Shown: positions 7,172 to 13,144 of the stretch, piece after piece
Position numbering within the stretch: the first letter of the stretch is position 1
Layout of the letters: every line of letters starts with the position of its first letter
DNA from: a virus
DNA: 21,613 bases
IMG/VR virus record: IMGVR_UViG_3300025887_000166
Coordinates: 1 to 21,613 of that record
Strand: one strand, 5' to 3'
Notes under the pieces: model-generated
The model's database searches: none
What the model saw: the letters and a program-made list of their open reading frames with translations, nothing else
Told to the model about the DNA's origin: nothing
Program-made: the position numbers and the translations under genes

Positions 7172-9490
7172 ATGGCCTCCATACAAGAAATCCGCAGTAA
7201 ATACCCTCAGTACAATGAAATGAGCGACGAGGATCTTGCGCTGGCGCTCCACGGCAAGTTTTACTCTGACATGGACTTCGGCGAGTTTTCAGAAAGGATC
7301 GGGCTTGCTCCCGCTCAAGAGGCTCCGACGATCCCCGAAGGCTCCACGCTGCTGAAGCAATACCCCGACGGCGGCTACATCACGCAGAACCGCAAGACGC
7401 GGCAGATGAATTATGTGAACCCTAACGACGCATATGTGACCGCCGACCAGGGCACAATCACCAGTATCATGCGTGAAGGCGGAGACGCTGCAAAAGTTGT
7501 CAAAGGCGAAATGTCTCGCGATGTCGTTGGCGAAGGCTTCACGTCGCTGGCCAGCGGGTTTGGTAAGGGTGTTCCATTTGCTCGCGGTTATGTTGAGCCA
7601 GCGATGGCCGCAGTGAACCCAAACATTAGCGAGGAGACTATCCGCGCAGCCATAGGGTCGCAGGAAGCAGAGTATCCGGCTTTGACGGGCGCCGCCCGTC
7701 TAGCCACCGGCGCGGCCACCGGCGTGGCGTCTGGAGCTGACCGCTTGATAAACGCACCAACGCGCATTGGACGTGCCGCACAGGCCATGGGCTTCGGCAC
7801 TGGCATAGGCGTCGCTGAAGGCGGGATTGCAGGTTACGGAGAAGGCGGCGCAGAAGAGGCGGCGCGGCAAGCGCAAGTCGGCGGCATGTTTGGTTTGTTC
7901 GCGGGGGCAGTCGCGCCTGCTATCGGGTCAATCGCCGGCGGCGTGAGCCGCTTTAAGGCTGAAATGCCGTTCCGCTCGGACATTAATAAGATCGGCGCCA
8001 AGGGCGACGCTAAGCGACTGATAAAAGACGCCGTGGAAGCTGACGGCGTCGGCGCCGCCGCCGCGGCCAACACGCCTTACGGAAACATAGCAACGCTCGG
8101 CCCTAATATGTCGAACCTACTTGACGTCGTGGCGAATACTCCGGGCAAGGGTGCGGCAGTGGTACGCTCGAACCTCAACGAAACGTCTCTGGCCGCGTCG
8201 CAAGATCTGTCGAGAACGCTGGACGATGTCCTTGGCGAGGTTACATCTGGCAAGATTGGCCAGAAGGCCGGCATCATGGCGGACACGGCTGCGGCTCGCA
8301 AGGAGCTGTACGGTAGCGCGTACACCGCCCAGATAACTCCTGGCGAAGACGCGTCCGACGTAGTTCTAGACCTATACACCCGAGTGTCTCCAGATGACTT
8401 GACCGGCGCCACAACACTGATGCGTGAAGCGGGAGGGGAGTTTGACTACATGGTGCCGACGCGCGTCAGCGAAGAGCAGGCCAACAAGATACTGAGCAGC
8501 AAAAACGGCGTGAACATAACTTACGACGTCGACGGAAACTACATCGCCATGCGGACGCCGACAGTCGAGACGCTGGACTACGTCACGCGCCGGCTGCACA
8601 GCCGCGCCCAAGAGCTCAAGCGATCTGGCGACATCGAGGGATACCGCTCCAAGACTGCTCTGGCCATTCAGATGCGCAACGCGCTTGACGAAGTCAGCCC
8701 AGATTATGGAGCGGCGCGCGCTGCGGGCAAAGATGCCATTGACCAGAAGATCGCGGCAGACCTTGGCAACGACTTGCTGAGCCCGTCTGTGACGCGCGAG
8801 GAGGTGCAGATCGCACTGGACGTCATGGGGCCAACTGAGCTCAATCAAGTCAGAACTGCGCTGAGAAACCGCCTAGACGAAATCGCGGCAAACGCGAAGG
8901 TCAACCCAACAAAGCGCACCGACGCTGAAGTGGTTGAGGCGCTGGCGCAGCTGAAGGCGATGAATACTCGGGCCGTGGCCACAAAGATGCAAATGGTTCT
9001 GGGCGACGTTGGCTTCGAGAAGATGTCGAATAAGATCCGGGAAGCCAGCGACGCAATGATTATGGCAGCCTCTGTTGCTCAAAACTCGAAGACAGCAATA
9101 CGCCAGGCGGTGCAGAAGCGCTTTGAGGAGTTAATCACCCCGACGATGGGTGAGCGCATTGGTCAGCAGGGGTTGCTGGGCGCGCCGACCGCGATGGCGT
9201 CTGACCTACTGCTGGCTGGAGGCGGCCAAGCGGATCGCATCCGCGCGGCTCAAGAGCAGCTGGCGCCAATCCTATCTCGCCGCATGACGCCGGACGACTT
9301 AATGCGCCAGGCGCAGGCTATGGAGCGCGCAGCTCCGGGAATACAGGCAGCCAGAGAGACAGGGGAAGCGACAAAGAGCAACGTCATAAGCGGGCTTCTC
9401 GGCGCGGGAGCGTCAGCGCAGGCAGCCGGCGTGCAGCCTCCAGTCGACCCTTCTCAGGATCTGCTAAGGATGTTCGCCGGCCCCCGCTAA
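7172..9490 (+). CDS. Large candidate DNA-ejection / internal virion protein C
   Basis: Encodes 772 aa. The first 45 residues match the recurring phage N-terminus 'IRSKYPQYNEMSDEDLALALHGKFYSDMDFGEF'-type motif (only short parts quoted: KYPQY, SDEDLA, KFYSDM). Residues about 165-260 are a Gly/Ala-rich amphipathic and hydrophobic stretch that could insert into membranes, as expected for proteins forming the trans-envelope ejection channel. The remainder is long, helical and charged. No lytic transglycosylase motif was seen. It ends the plus-strand virion block and converges, 3 nt apart, on the minus-strand gene at 9494. Confidence 0.6.
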   Translation: MASIQEIRSKYPQYNEMSDEDLALALHGKFYSDMDFGEFSERIGLAPAQEAPTIPEGSTLLKQYPDGGYITQNRKTRQMNYVNPNDAYVTADQGTITSIMREGGDAAKVVKGEMSRDVVGEGFTSLASGFGKGVPFARGYVEPAMAAVNPNISEETIRAAIGSQEAEYPALTGAARLATGAATGVASGADRLINAPTRIGRAAQAMGFGTGIGVAEGGIAGYGEGGAEEAARQAQVGGMFGLFAGAVAPAIGSIAGGVSRFKAEMPFRSDINKIGAKGDAKRLIKDAVEADGVGAAAAANTPYGNIATLGPNMSNLLDVVANTPGKGAAVVRSNLNETSLAASQDLSRTLDDVLGEVTSGKIGQKAGIMADTAAARKELYGSAYTAQITPGEDASDVVLDLYTRVSPDDLTGATTLMREAGGEFDYMVPTRVSEEQANKILSSKNGVNITYDVDGNYIAMRTPTVETLDYVTRRLHSRAQELKRSGDIEGYRSKTALAIQMRNALDEVSPDYGAARAAGKDAIDQKIAADLGNDLLSPSVTREEVQIALDVMGPTELNQVRTALRNRLDEIAANAKVNPTKRTDAEVVEALAQLKAMNTRAVATKMQMVLGDVGFEKMSNKIREASDAMIMAASVAQNSKTAIRQAVQKRFEELITPTMGERIGQQGLLGAPTAMASDLLLAGGGQADRIRAAQEQLAPILSRRMTPDDLMRQAQAMERAAPGIQAARETGEATKSNVISGLLGAGASAQAAGVQPPVDPSQDLLRMFAGPR

Positions 9491-9493
9491 ACG

Positions 9494-9694
9494 CTACTTC
9501 TTAGCAGCTTTTTTAGGCGCAGTCTTAGCGGGCTGCGCCTTCAGCGTGTCCGCCGCCAGCTGGTGCAGCTGAGCCGACTGCTCCTGTATAATCGTGGCCG
9601 CCTGTTCGCAGAATTTGAACAGCGCCATGATGTTTGTCACGCGGTGCGGATTGTTGAGATTGCGCACCAGTTCTTTCGTTTGGTCGTCGAGCAT
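9494..9694 (-). CDS. Small Lys-tailed protein, antisense between two plus-strand blocks
   Basis: Encodes 66 aa from the ATG at 9694, chosen because GGAGGA lies 4 nt upstream; in-frame ATGs 12 and 21 bases further up lack such a site. The body is helical and acidic-amphipathic (ELVRNLNNPHRV, QLHQLAADTL), and the last 14 residues are Ala/Pro/Lys-rich (KTAPKKAAKK) like a histone tail, suggesting nucleic-acid contact. Its stop faces the stop of the 772-aa gene with 3 nt between. It stands alone on the minus strand, so it should have its own promoter in the divergent region 9695-9822. Function unknown. Confidence 0.65.
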   Translation of the reverse strand: MLDDQTKELVRNLNNPHRVTNIMALFKFCEQAATIIQEQSAQLHQLAADTLKAQPAKTAPKKAAKK

Positions 9695-9822
9695 GTGATC
9701 CTCCATGAATGTCACCCTGGCACCCTATAACATTTTTTTCGCTTTGTGAACATTTTGTGCTTGCAAGGGGTGTGTGTTACCCCTATGTTAACAATATAGA
9801 CAGAAACAAGGGAGAAACGGAC
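9695..9822. promoter_or_regulatory. Divergent intergenic region with candidate plus-strand promoter
   Basis: This is an AT-rich gap between divergent genes. A plus-strand candidate is TTGCAA (9761-9766), a 17-nt spacer, and TATGTT (9784-9789). The spacer contains the inverted repeat GGGGT-(7 nt)-ACCCC, which could be an operator. The palindrome TGTTAACA occupies 9786-9793, about 29 nt before the start codon at 9823. AAGGGAGA at 9808-9815 is a good ribosome-binding site. A minus-strand promoter for the gene at 9494 is expected, but I could not place one convincingly. Confidence 0.4.
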
Positions 9823-10050
9823 ATGCAAACTAACGAGCAAAAAACTTCAGAAATCAACAAGTTGAACAAGTCTCAACGCGCTACTATGAAGTCATTGTGG
9901 AATGGTCGTAAGATCGGCATGATCCTTGTTAAAGATGTCCTTGATAACAATTACCCAACTGTCCAAGTGAAAGACGATGCAAATTTGTGGCTGACCGCGC
10001 ACCTTGGCCCCAAAGGCGCCATATATTCCAAGCGCTTTGAGAAGATTTAA
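9823..10050 (+). CDS. Hypothetical early protein, 75 aa
   Basis: Starts at the ATG 7 nt after GGGAGA; earlier in-frame starts lie within the promoter-like region. The N-terminal 20 residues are polar (Asn, Lys, Gln), then SQRATMKSLWNGRKIG and an 'ILVKDVLDNNYPTVQVKDDANLW' region that looks like a mixed alpha/beta domain, ending in basic residues. It is the first gene of the plus-strand accessory cluster and is followed by the 10057-10085 hairpin element. No family recognised. Confidence 0.7.
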   Translation: MQTNEQKTSEINKLNKSQRATMKSLWNGRKIGMILVKDVLDNNYPTVQVKDDANLWLTAHLGPKGAIYSKRFEKI

Positions 10051-10056
10051 TTTAAC

Positions 10057-10085
10057 CGGGAGCTTCGGCTCCCGCCCACCGGGAG
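10057..10085 (+). promoter_or_regulatory. Alternative hairpins overlapping a ribosome-binding site
   Basis: Hairpin 1 is CGGGAGC-TTCG-GCTCCCG (10057-10074), a perfect 7-bp stem with a UUCG tetraloop. No T-run follows, so it is not a classical terminator. Hairpin 2 is CTCCCG (10069-10074) pairing with CGGGAG (10080-10085) over a 5-nt loop. It uses the same 3' arm and would cover GGGAGAG (10081-10087), the ribosome-binding site of the gene at 10094. The two stems exclude each other. Confidence 0.6.
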
Positions 10086-10093
10086 AGCATAAC

Positions 10094-10243
10094 ATGATGC
10101 CAACGAAGCAAGACTGGGCGATCCTCGCCATCTGGACGTCACTGTGCGGGCTGTTGATCGCCTGCACAGTAGCCGTTAATATTTCAGACGAACCAATGCG
10201 CCCGAAAGCGCGTCCAACACACTGGGAGACCACCAATGGCTAA
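10094..10243 (+). CDS. Small single-span membrane protein, 49 aa
   Basis: Starts at the first of two adjacent ATGs, 6 nt after GGGAGAG. Residues about 8-29 (WAILAIWTSLCGLLIACTVA) form one hydrophobic span, followed by a short polar tail with Pro, Arg and His. It overlaps the next gene by 8 bases. The size and topology would suit a phage accessory membrane protein, but no family is recognised. The overlapping upstream hairpins suggest its translation is controlled. Confidence 0.65.
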   Translation: MMPTKQDWAILAIWTSLCGLLIACTVAVNISDEPMRPKARPTHWETTNG

Positions 10244-10526
10244 ACTAACTCGCGCCGAAGTCTTAGACACGGCCAAGGAATATGTGACCAAGGACCGGGC
10301 GTCCGACCACGGCGACATGGAGGACAACTTCAAAACCATCGCCATCTACTGGAGCGTCCACCTTGGCGTCGAGGTTCTACCGCACGACGTTGGGACCATG
10401 ATGCTGCTGCTGAAGGCCGCCAGGGCCAAGTCAAACCCGAAGCACGCCGACAACTACATCGACGCGGCTGGATACGCAGCCTGCGCCGGTGAGCTGGCCA
10501 CAGAGGATAAGGAGGGCGCGACATGA
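10236..10526 (+). CDS. DUF6378-like phage protein
   Basis: Encodes 96 aa matching a widespread phage and prophage family. The features are an N-terminal 'RAEVLDTAKEYVTKDRASDHG' helix with the conserved R-x-x-x-HGD motif, 'DNFKTIAIYWSVHLG', 'VGTMMLLLKAARAKSNP' and 'HADNYIDAAGYAACAGEL'. The conserved Asp, His and Asn residues hint at a metal or nucleotide pocket, but no function is established to my knowledge. It is translationally linked to the next gene through an ATGA overlap. Confidence 0.8.
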   Translation: MAKLTRAEVLDTAKEYVTKDRASDHGDMEDNFKTIAIYWSVHLGVEVLPHDVGTMMLLLKAARAKSNPKHADNYIDAAGYAACAGELATEDKEGAT

Positions 10527-10723
10527 GCCTGGGCCTGGACAGCATCCTACCGAAGCTCATAGCGTGCGCTGAGTGCCACGGAGAGGGCACCGTGGAGCAG
10601 GGGTTCGCATACCCGCACAACGCAGGCCGAGACATCGGCGAAATCATCATGGAGACCGTTTTATGCCCCGAGTGCGGCGGCATGGGCGAGATCCCGCCAT
10701 TCGAGGAGGAGGAAGACGAATGA
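10523..10723 (+). CDS. Small zinc-ribbon protein (DnaJ-type CxxCxGxG)
   Basis: Encodes 66 aa with two cysteine pairs: CAECHGEG near residues 15-22 and CPECGG near 48-53. This is the CxxCxGxG pattern of the DnaJ zinc-binding domain, reduced to two half-sites that can coordinate one zinc. The C-terminus is a run of Glu/Asp. Small proteins of this type are common among phage early genes and may bind RNA, DNA or a host protein; the role here is unknown. Both ends overlap neighbouring genes by 4 nt. Confidence 0.75.
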   Translation: MSLGLDSILPKLIACAECHGEGTVEQGFAYPHNAGRDIGEIIMETVLCPECGGMGEIPPFEEEEDE

Positions 10724-11487
10724 AATACGATCCAGAGGCGCTGACCCGCCACGTTCTTGACTGCGCACAGCAGGGCATGTCGCAAGCCGACGTTGCCGAG
10801 CTTCTACATGTGTCGCGCTCAACGATACACCGCATATGCACCACAATGAATATTACCTTGGAGAGGAAGAAACGTGAATACGGACCAAACTCAGATCATT
10901 ATAAAAAGGCTAGAGCGGATCAACGGCATAATGCTGGCGGAGGAGAAAACGGCGATGCGGCCGAACTTGAAGCAGCGGCTGGAAGAGCAGCAAGCACTGC
11001 TCGACGTGCTAAAGCGCGAGATGCAAAAGACGCAGCCGAGCGACTGAGGCTCAAGCTGGAGGGTGTGACGGACAAGCATGAGCGCTTTGAGATCACATAC
11101 GCGCACTGCATTTGGGAGTTCGAGCAGATGCACTACCGAAACGGCAGGCGCGACCCGCTGCCGGCTGGCCCGCGCAGGCCGACCACAATGGCCCCGTCCA
11201 TGCTGATAGCGGCGGAGAAGAGCAGGCAGCACAGCATCAACCAGGTCAATCGCCTGTTCTCTTTGATAAAGTATGACCAGCGCATTACGGCCTCTGAGGC
11301 CGCGGAGCTGCTGGGCGAGAGCGTGCCGCGCACGTCAAGCTATCTCAAGAAGATGTGGGAAGCGGATAAGATCTACCGCGTGCGCGACCTGGTCGAGGTA
11401 GAGGGATGCACGAAGCGTCAGTGGCGCTGGGTCTTTAGCAAGCAGCCAATCAAGGCGCTGAATAACTTTTTCGAGGATGATGATTGA
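10720..11487 (+). CDS. HTH protein with C-terminal winged-helix-like region (possible fusion)
   Basis: Encodes 255 aa from the ATG in an ATGA overlap, preceded by GGAGGAGGAAG. Residues about 10-45 form a clear helix-turn-helix (MSQADVAELLHVSRSTIHRI). The C-terminal part (about 115-255) contains 'INQVNRLFSLIKYDQRITASEAAELLGESVPRTSSYLKKMWE', a winged-helix-like pattern cited here only by its parts ITASEAAELLG and RTSSYLKKM. Between them, residues about 52-109 are Ala/Arg-rich with low-GC third positions, unlike the flanks. In that stretch another frame looks coding (gene at 10874). It may be two genes fused through loss of a stop, or a genuine dual-coding region. A GTG at 11065 is an alternative start for a separate 141-aa C-terminal product. 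Confidence 0.6.
   Translation: MKYDPEALTRHVLDCAQQGMSQADVAELLHVSRSTIHRICTTMNITLERKKREYGPNSDHYKKARADQRHNAGGGENGDAAELEAAAGRAASTARRAKARDAKDAAERLRLKLEGVTDKHERFEITYAHCIWEFEQMHYRNGRRDPLPAGPRRPTTMAPSMLIAAEKSRQHSINQVNRLFSLIKYDQRITASEAAELLGESVPRTSSYLKKMWEADKIYRVRDLVEVEGCTKRQWRWVFSKQPIKALNNFFEDDD
10874..11047 (+). CDS. Overprinted 57-aa coiled-coil protein inside the HTH gene
   Basis: A GTG start is preceded by GGAGAGGAAGAAAC, a strong ribosome-binding site. The product is a charged amphipathic helix (KRLERINGIM, NLKQRLEEQQALLDVLKREM) ending in QKTQPSD, typical of a small coiled-coil phage protein. Codon third positions are overwhelmingly G or C in this frame, as in neighbouring genes. In the 10720 frame the same bases give A/T-rich third positions and an Ala-rich low-complexity sequence. 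This makes the 57-aa frame the better coding candidate here. Function unknown. Confidence 0.6.
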   Translation: MNTDQTQIIIKRLERINGIMLAEEKTAMRPNLKQRLEEQQALLDVLKREMQKTQPSD

Positions 11488-11597
11488 TGGATGACAAAGA
11501 AGTTGAGCGCATGATAAACGCAGCAGGTCTGATCGGAGCCATCTTTGGCTTCATCAGCGGCGCTGGTTTGATGGCGCTGGTGGGCATTATATTTTGA
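11487..11597 (+). CDS. 36-aa membrane protein coupled to the HTH gene
   Basis: The ATG shares its first base with the TGA of the preceding gene (TGATG), a classic re-initiation arrangement. The polar N-terminus (MDDKEVERMINAAG) is followed by a 22-residue hydrophobic Gly/Ile/Ala-rich span (LIGAIFGFISGAGLMALVGIIF) running to the C-terminus. A short soluble head plus one span resembles small phage inhibitors or holin-like peptides, but no family is recognised. It closes the plus-strand accessory cluster. Confidence 0.6.
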   Translation: MDDKEVERMINAAGLIGAIFGFISGAGLMALVGIIF

Positions 11598-11755
11598 AAT
11601 CGTGCAGGGTGGCCGTTGAGTTGAATGCTGGCACATTTGGTAGCAACGTCACACTAGGCTAAACAACCACCATTCCCGTGGTAAGTCGATTTTACTTGTG
11701 ATGATAGCCACCCTGCTTGAACTTTCTAATCAAAGTCGCGCCCGGTCACAAGTGG
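11598..11755. other. Convergent non-coding junction with alternative stems
   Basis: No gene is seen here. GCAGGGTGGC (11604-11613) is perfectly complementary to GCCACCCTGC (11707-11716), enclosing 93 nt. The centre contains ACCAC-(7 nt)-GTGGT near 11667-11682. ATAGCCAC (11704-11711) is also complementary to GTGGCTAT (11752-11759), which overlaps the stop codon of the minus-strand nuclease gene. The two stems share bases 11707-11711 and cannot both form. No T-run of the usual terminator kind follows either stem. It may end transcription from both sides or be a structured RNA. Confidence 0.5.
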
Positions 11756-12139
11756 CTATTTGAAGCTGTCGAATGTTTTTTGCATTGAATTCTCTTCGTT
11801 CAGGAATTCCTTATCTGATATATATGTTGTCACGGAAGTTAGCTCCTCACCCCGGCGGAAGATCACAGCGCCCAAATCAATGGATACAAACGCAAACACG
11901 TCTGATACCCCTACGTTCTTTTTGGGCGTGTGGAATGCGTAACTGTTGGTGGTCTTGTGCGTCTTGCTGGCCGTCTTCACTTGCAGCGTGAGTGTCTGTG
12001 TATCCGTCTCAACATACGCATCGTGATCTTTGATCTGGCAGAGCGTGCAGATGTAGCCAGCCAACGATAAGTAGGCGAGGGCCAAATGCTCCCCGGCCCT
12101 ACCTACCGCCGCACTGGCCTTTTGATCTTGCTTTGCCAC
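11756..12139 (-). CDS. PD-(D/E)XK endonuclease-like protein
   Basis: Encodes 127 aa from a GTG start at 12139. The order of motifs fits the PD-(D/E)XK fold as seen in short restriction-like and homing-type nucleases (the I-Ssp6803I group is the closest I recall): Glu17 in 'GRAGEHLALAYL', Asp40 in 'KDHDAYVE' and the Q-V-K triad at 53-55, with a downstream basic strand region. It would cut DNA with divalent metal. It is the last gene of the lysis cassette, 18 nt after the endolysin stop, with no clear ribosome-binding site and an inverted repeat in the gap. It may be a homing, defence or genome-processing enzyme. Confidence 0.7.
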   Translation of the reverse strand: MAKQDQKASAAVGRAGEHLALAYLSLAGYICTLCQIKDHDAYVETDTQTLTLQVKTASKTHKTTNSYAFHTPKKNVGVSDVFAFVSIDLGAVIFRRGEELTSVTTYISDKEFLNEENSMQKTFDSFK

Positions 12140-12162
12140 TTAGCTAAGCTGACTAAGCTAAG
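12139..12162. repeat. Inverted repeat between endolysin and nuclease genes
   Basis: CTTAGCT (12139-12145) and AGCTAAG (12156-12162) are perfect complements around a 10-nt loop and span the gap between the endolysin stop and the nuclease start. The left arm contains the palindrome TTAGCTAA (12140-12147), which recurs twice at 13259-13266 and 13268-13275 inside an upstream gene of the same cassette. On the minus-strand mRNA the hairpin would sit exactly where the nuclease ribosome-binding site should be. Confidence 0.55.
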
Positions 12163-12784
12163 TAATCAGCCAGGTGTGGATCTTGCGCGTCTGGTTGATG
12201 CGATCCTCCAGACCGTGATAGCCGCCATTCACGCGCTTGGTGATCCGCTTGATGGCTTCGTCGTTCACGCCGTCATCGGCAATCGCGAACAGGCCGTTCT
12301 TCTGGAAGAACCAGAGCGCAGTCTCGAAGGCGTACTCGTCAGCCAGCTTCGATGGATACTCAAGCACCTCCGGCAAGTTCATGTCAGCCGCAAATGCTTT
12401 GACGTTTGCCTTGCCTGTGAGCTGTAGGAAACCTTTTCCCGCGAACGCAAAACCGTCGCCACTTGCCTCGTCGCCATTGCCCATGCGGCTGGAGTAGACC
12501 TTGTTTGCCAGCCCCTGCGGGTTCTTGGCATACGGCTCTGCGCTCGCAACGGTCGGGAAGCGAGACGGCCAGACGGCTTGGATGCGCTCCGGTGTTGAGT
12601 AGTACAGCCCCTCGGTGGTGCGCTTAAATCCGCCGCTCTCGTGGTGGGCTTGGCCAAGTAAATGCGCGCCGCGGTTGGGCGACAGGTCGTAATGCTTAGC
12701 GATTGCTCTGGCCGTGTTCGGGCCAAACGCGCCGTCAGCTGAAACTCCAATTTTGGCTTGGAGCAACTTCATTGCTTCACTCAT
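12158..12784 (-). CDS. Endolysin: GH19 chitinase-like muramidase with peptidoglycan-binding start
   Basis: Encodes 208 aa. Residues 5-29 (KLLQAKIGVSADGAFGPNTA) match a short peptidoglycan-binding motif. The GH19 catalytic domain follows: HHESGGF with the putative acid Glu49, second Glu58 in 'TEGLYYSTPERI', 'GKGFLQLTGKANV' (117-127), and 'ITKRVNGGYHGLEDR' (181-195). Phage GH19 enzymes cleave cell-wall glycans during lysis. There is no signal peptide, so export through the holin lesion is expected. Its start overlaps the stop of the upstream Cys-rich gene by 4 nt. Confidence 0.92.
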   Translation of the reverse strand: MSEAMKLLQAKIGVSADGAFGPNTARAIAKHYDLSPNRGAHLLGQAHHESGGFKRTTEGLYYSTPERIQAVWPSRFPTVASAEPYAKNPQGLANKVYSSRMGNGDEASGDGFAFAGKGFLQLTGKANVKAFAADMNLPEVLEYPSKLADEYAFETALWFFQKNGLFAIADDGVNDEAIKRITKRVNGGYHGLEDRINQTRKIHTWLIT

Positions 12785-12888
12785 TTTTTAGCGCTCATCT
12801 TCTTGCACATGCCGGCGGCGCGGCAGGCGGATTTTGTCTTGCAGGATGGGCACGGCTTAAAGCCAGATGATTTTTTACCGTATTTCAT
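12781..12888 (-). CDS. 35-aa cysteine-rich basic protein
   Basis: Reads from an ATG at 12888 preceded by AGAGGTC and overlaps the endolysin start by ATGA. The product has a basic N-terminus (MKYGKKSSGFK), then the pattern CPSCKTKSACRAAGMC with four cysteines, ending in Lys-rich residues. The spacing CxxC-x5-C-x5-C suggests a single zinc site. Similar tiny basic proteins occur in phage lysis and structural regions. Tight coupling on both sides supports a real gene; the role is unknown. Confidence 0.65.
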   Translation of the reverse strand: MKYGKKSSGFKPCPSCKTKSACRAAGMCKKMSAKK

Positions 12889-12889
12889 G

Positions 12890-13144
12890 TTATGACCTCT
12901 TCGATTTAGTGCCGGAGCATTTCCAGCGCTTGCGTGAAAGATTTAGCGGGCTGTTTGGATCAGCCGCAGCCTTTGGAAACTTTTTCTTCTGCGCGGCAGA
13001 ACGTGCGCAATACGCATCGCCCTTGGATGTGCCGGGCTTGACCCGTGGGCCGCCACCCTTCGCCTTGCCCGCCTGACCGTAGCTGACCTTTTTCCCGGAC
13101 GCCGTGACCTTGACGCGGGCTTTGCCTTTTGCTGGTGTCGCCAT
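12890..13144 (-). CDS. Basic DUF6321-like phage protein
   Basis: Encodes 84 aa and is very basic, with an N-terminal Lys/Gly/Ala-rich stretch and a C-terminal module 'KGDAYCARSAAQKKKFPKAA', then 'DPNSPLNLSRKRWKC'. That 'YC-R, SPLNLSRKRWKC' pattern matches a short domain found in marine phage and virus proteins (DUF6321 as I recall). The two conserved cysteines and the basic surface suggest nucleic-acid binding, though the function is unestablished. The start codon shares one base with the upstream gene's stop. Confidence 0.65.
   Translation of the reverse strand: MATPAKGKARVKVTASGKKVSYGQAGKAKGGGPRVKPGTSKGDAYCARSAAQKKKFPKAAADPNSPLNLSRKRWKCSGTKSKRS

Noticed and set aside
9709-9822. Earlier start for the 75-aa gene, giving a 113-aa product
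   Set aside because: The extra residues would cover the AT-rich divergent promoter region; the ATG at 9823 has GGGAGA at the right distance.
11604-11716. Miniature transposable element with 10-bp terminal inverted repeats
   Set aside because: No target-site duplication is seen at either end and there is no second copy in the window; a structured RNA or terminator is simpler.
11598-11755. tRNA gene in the convergent junction
   Set aside because: The 5-bp stem with 7-nt loop near 11667-11682 recalls an anticodon arm, but no T-arm GTTCGA-type motif, no D-arm and no proper acceptor geometry were found.
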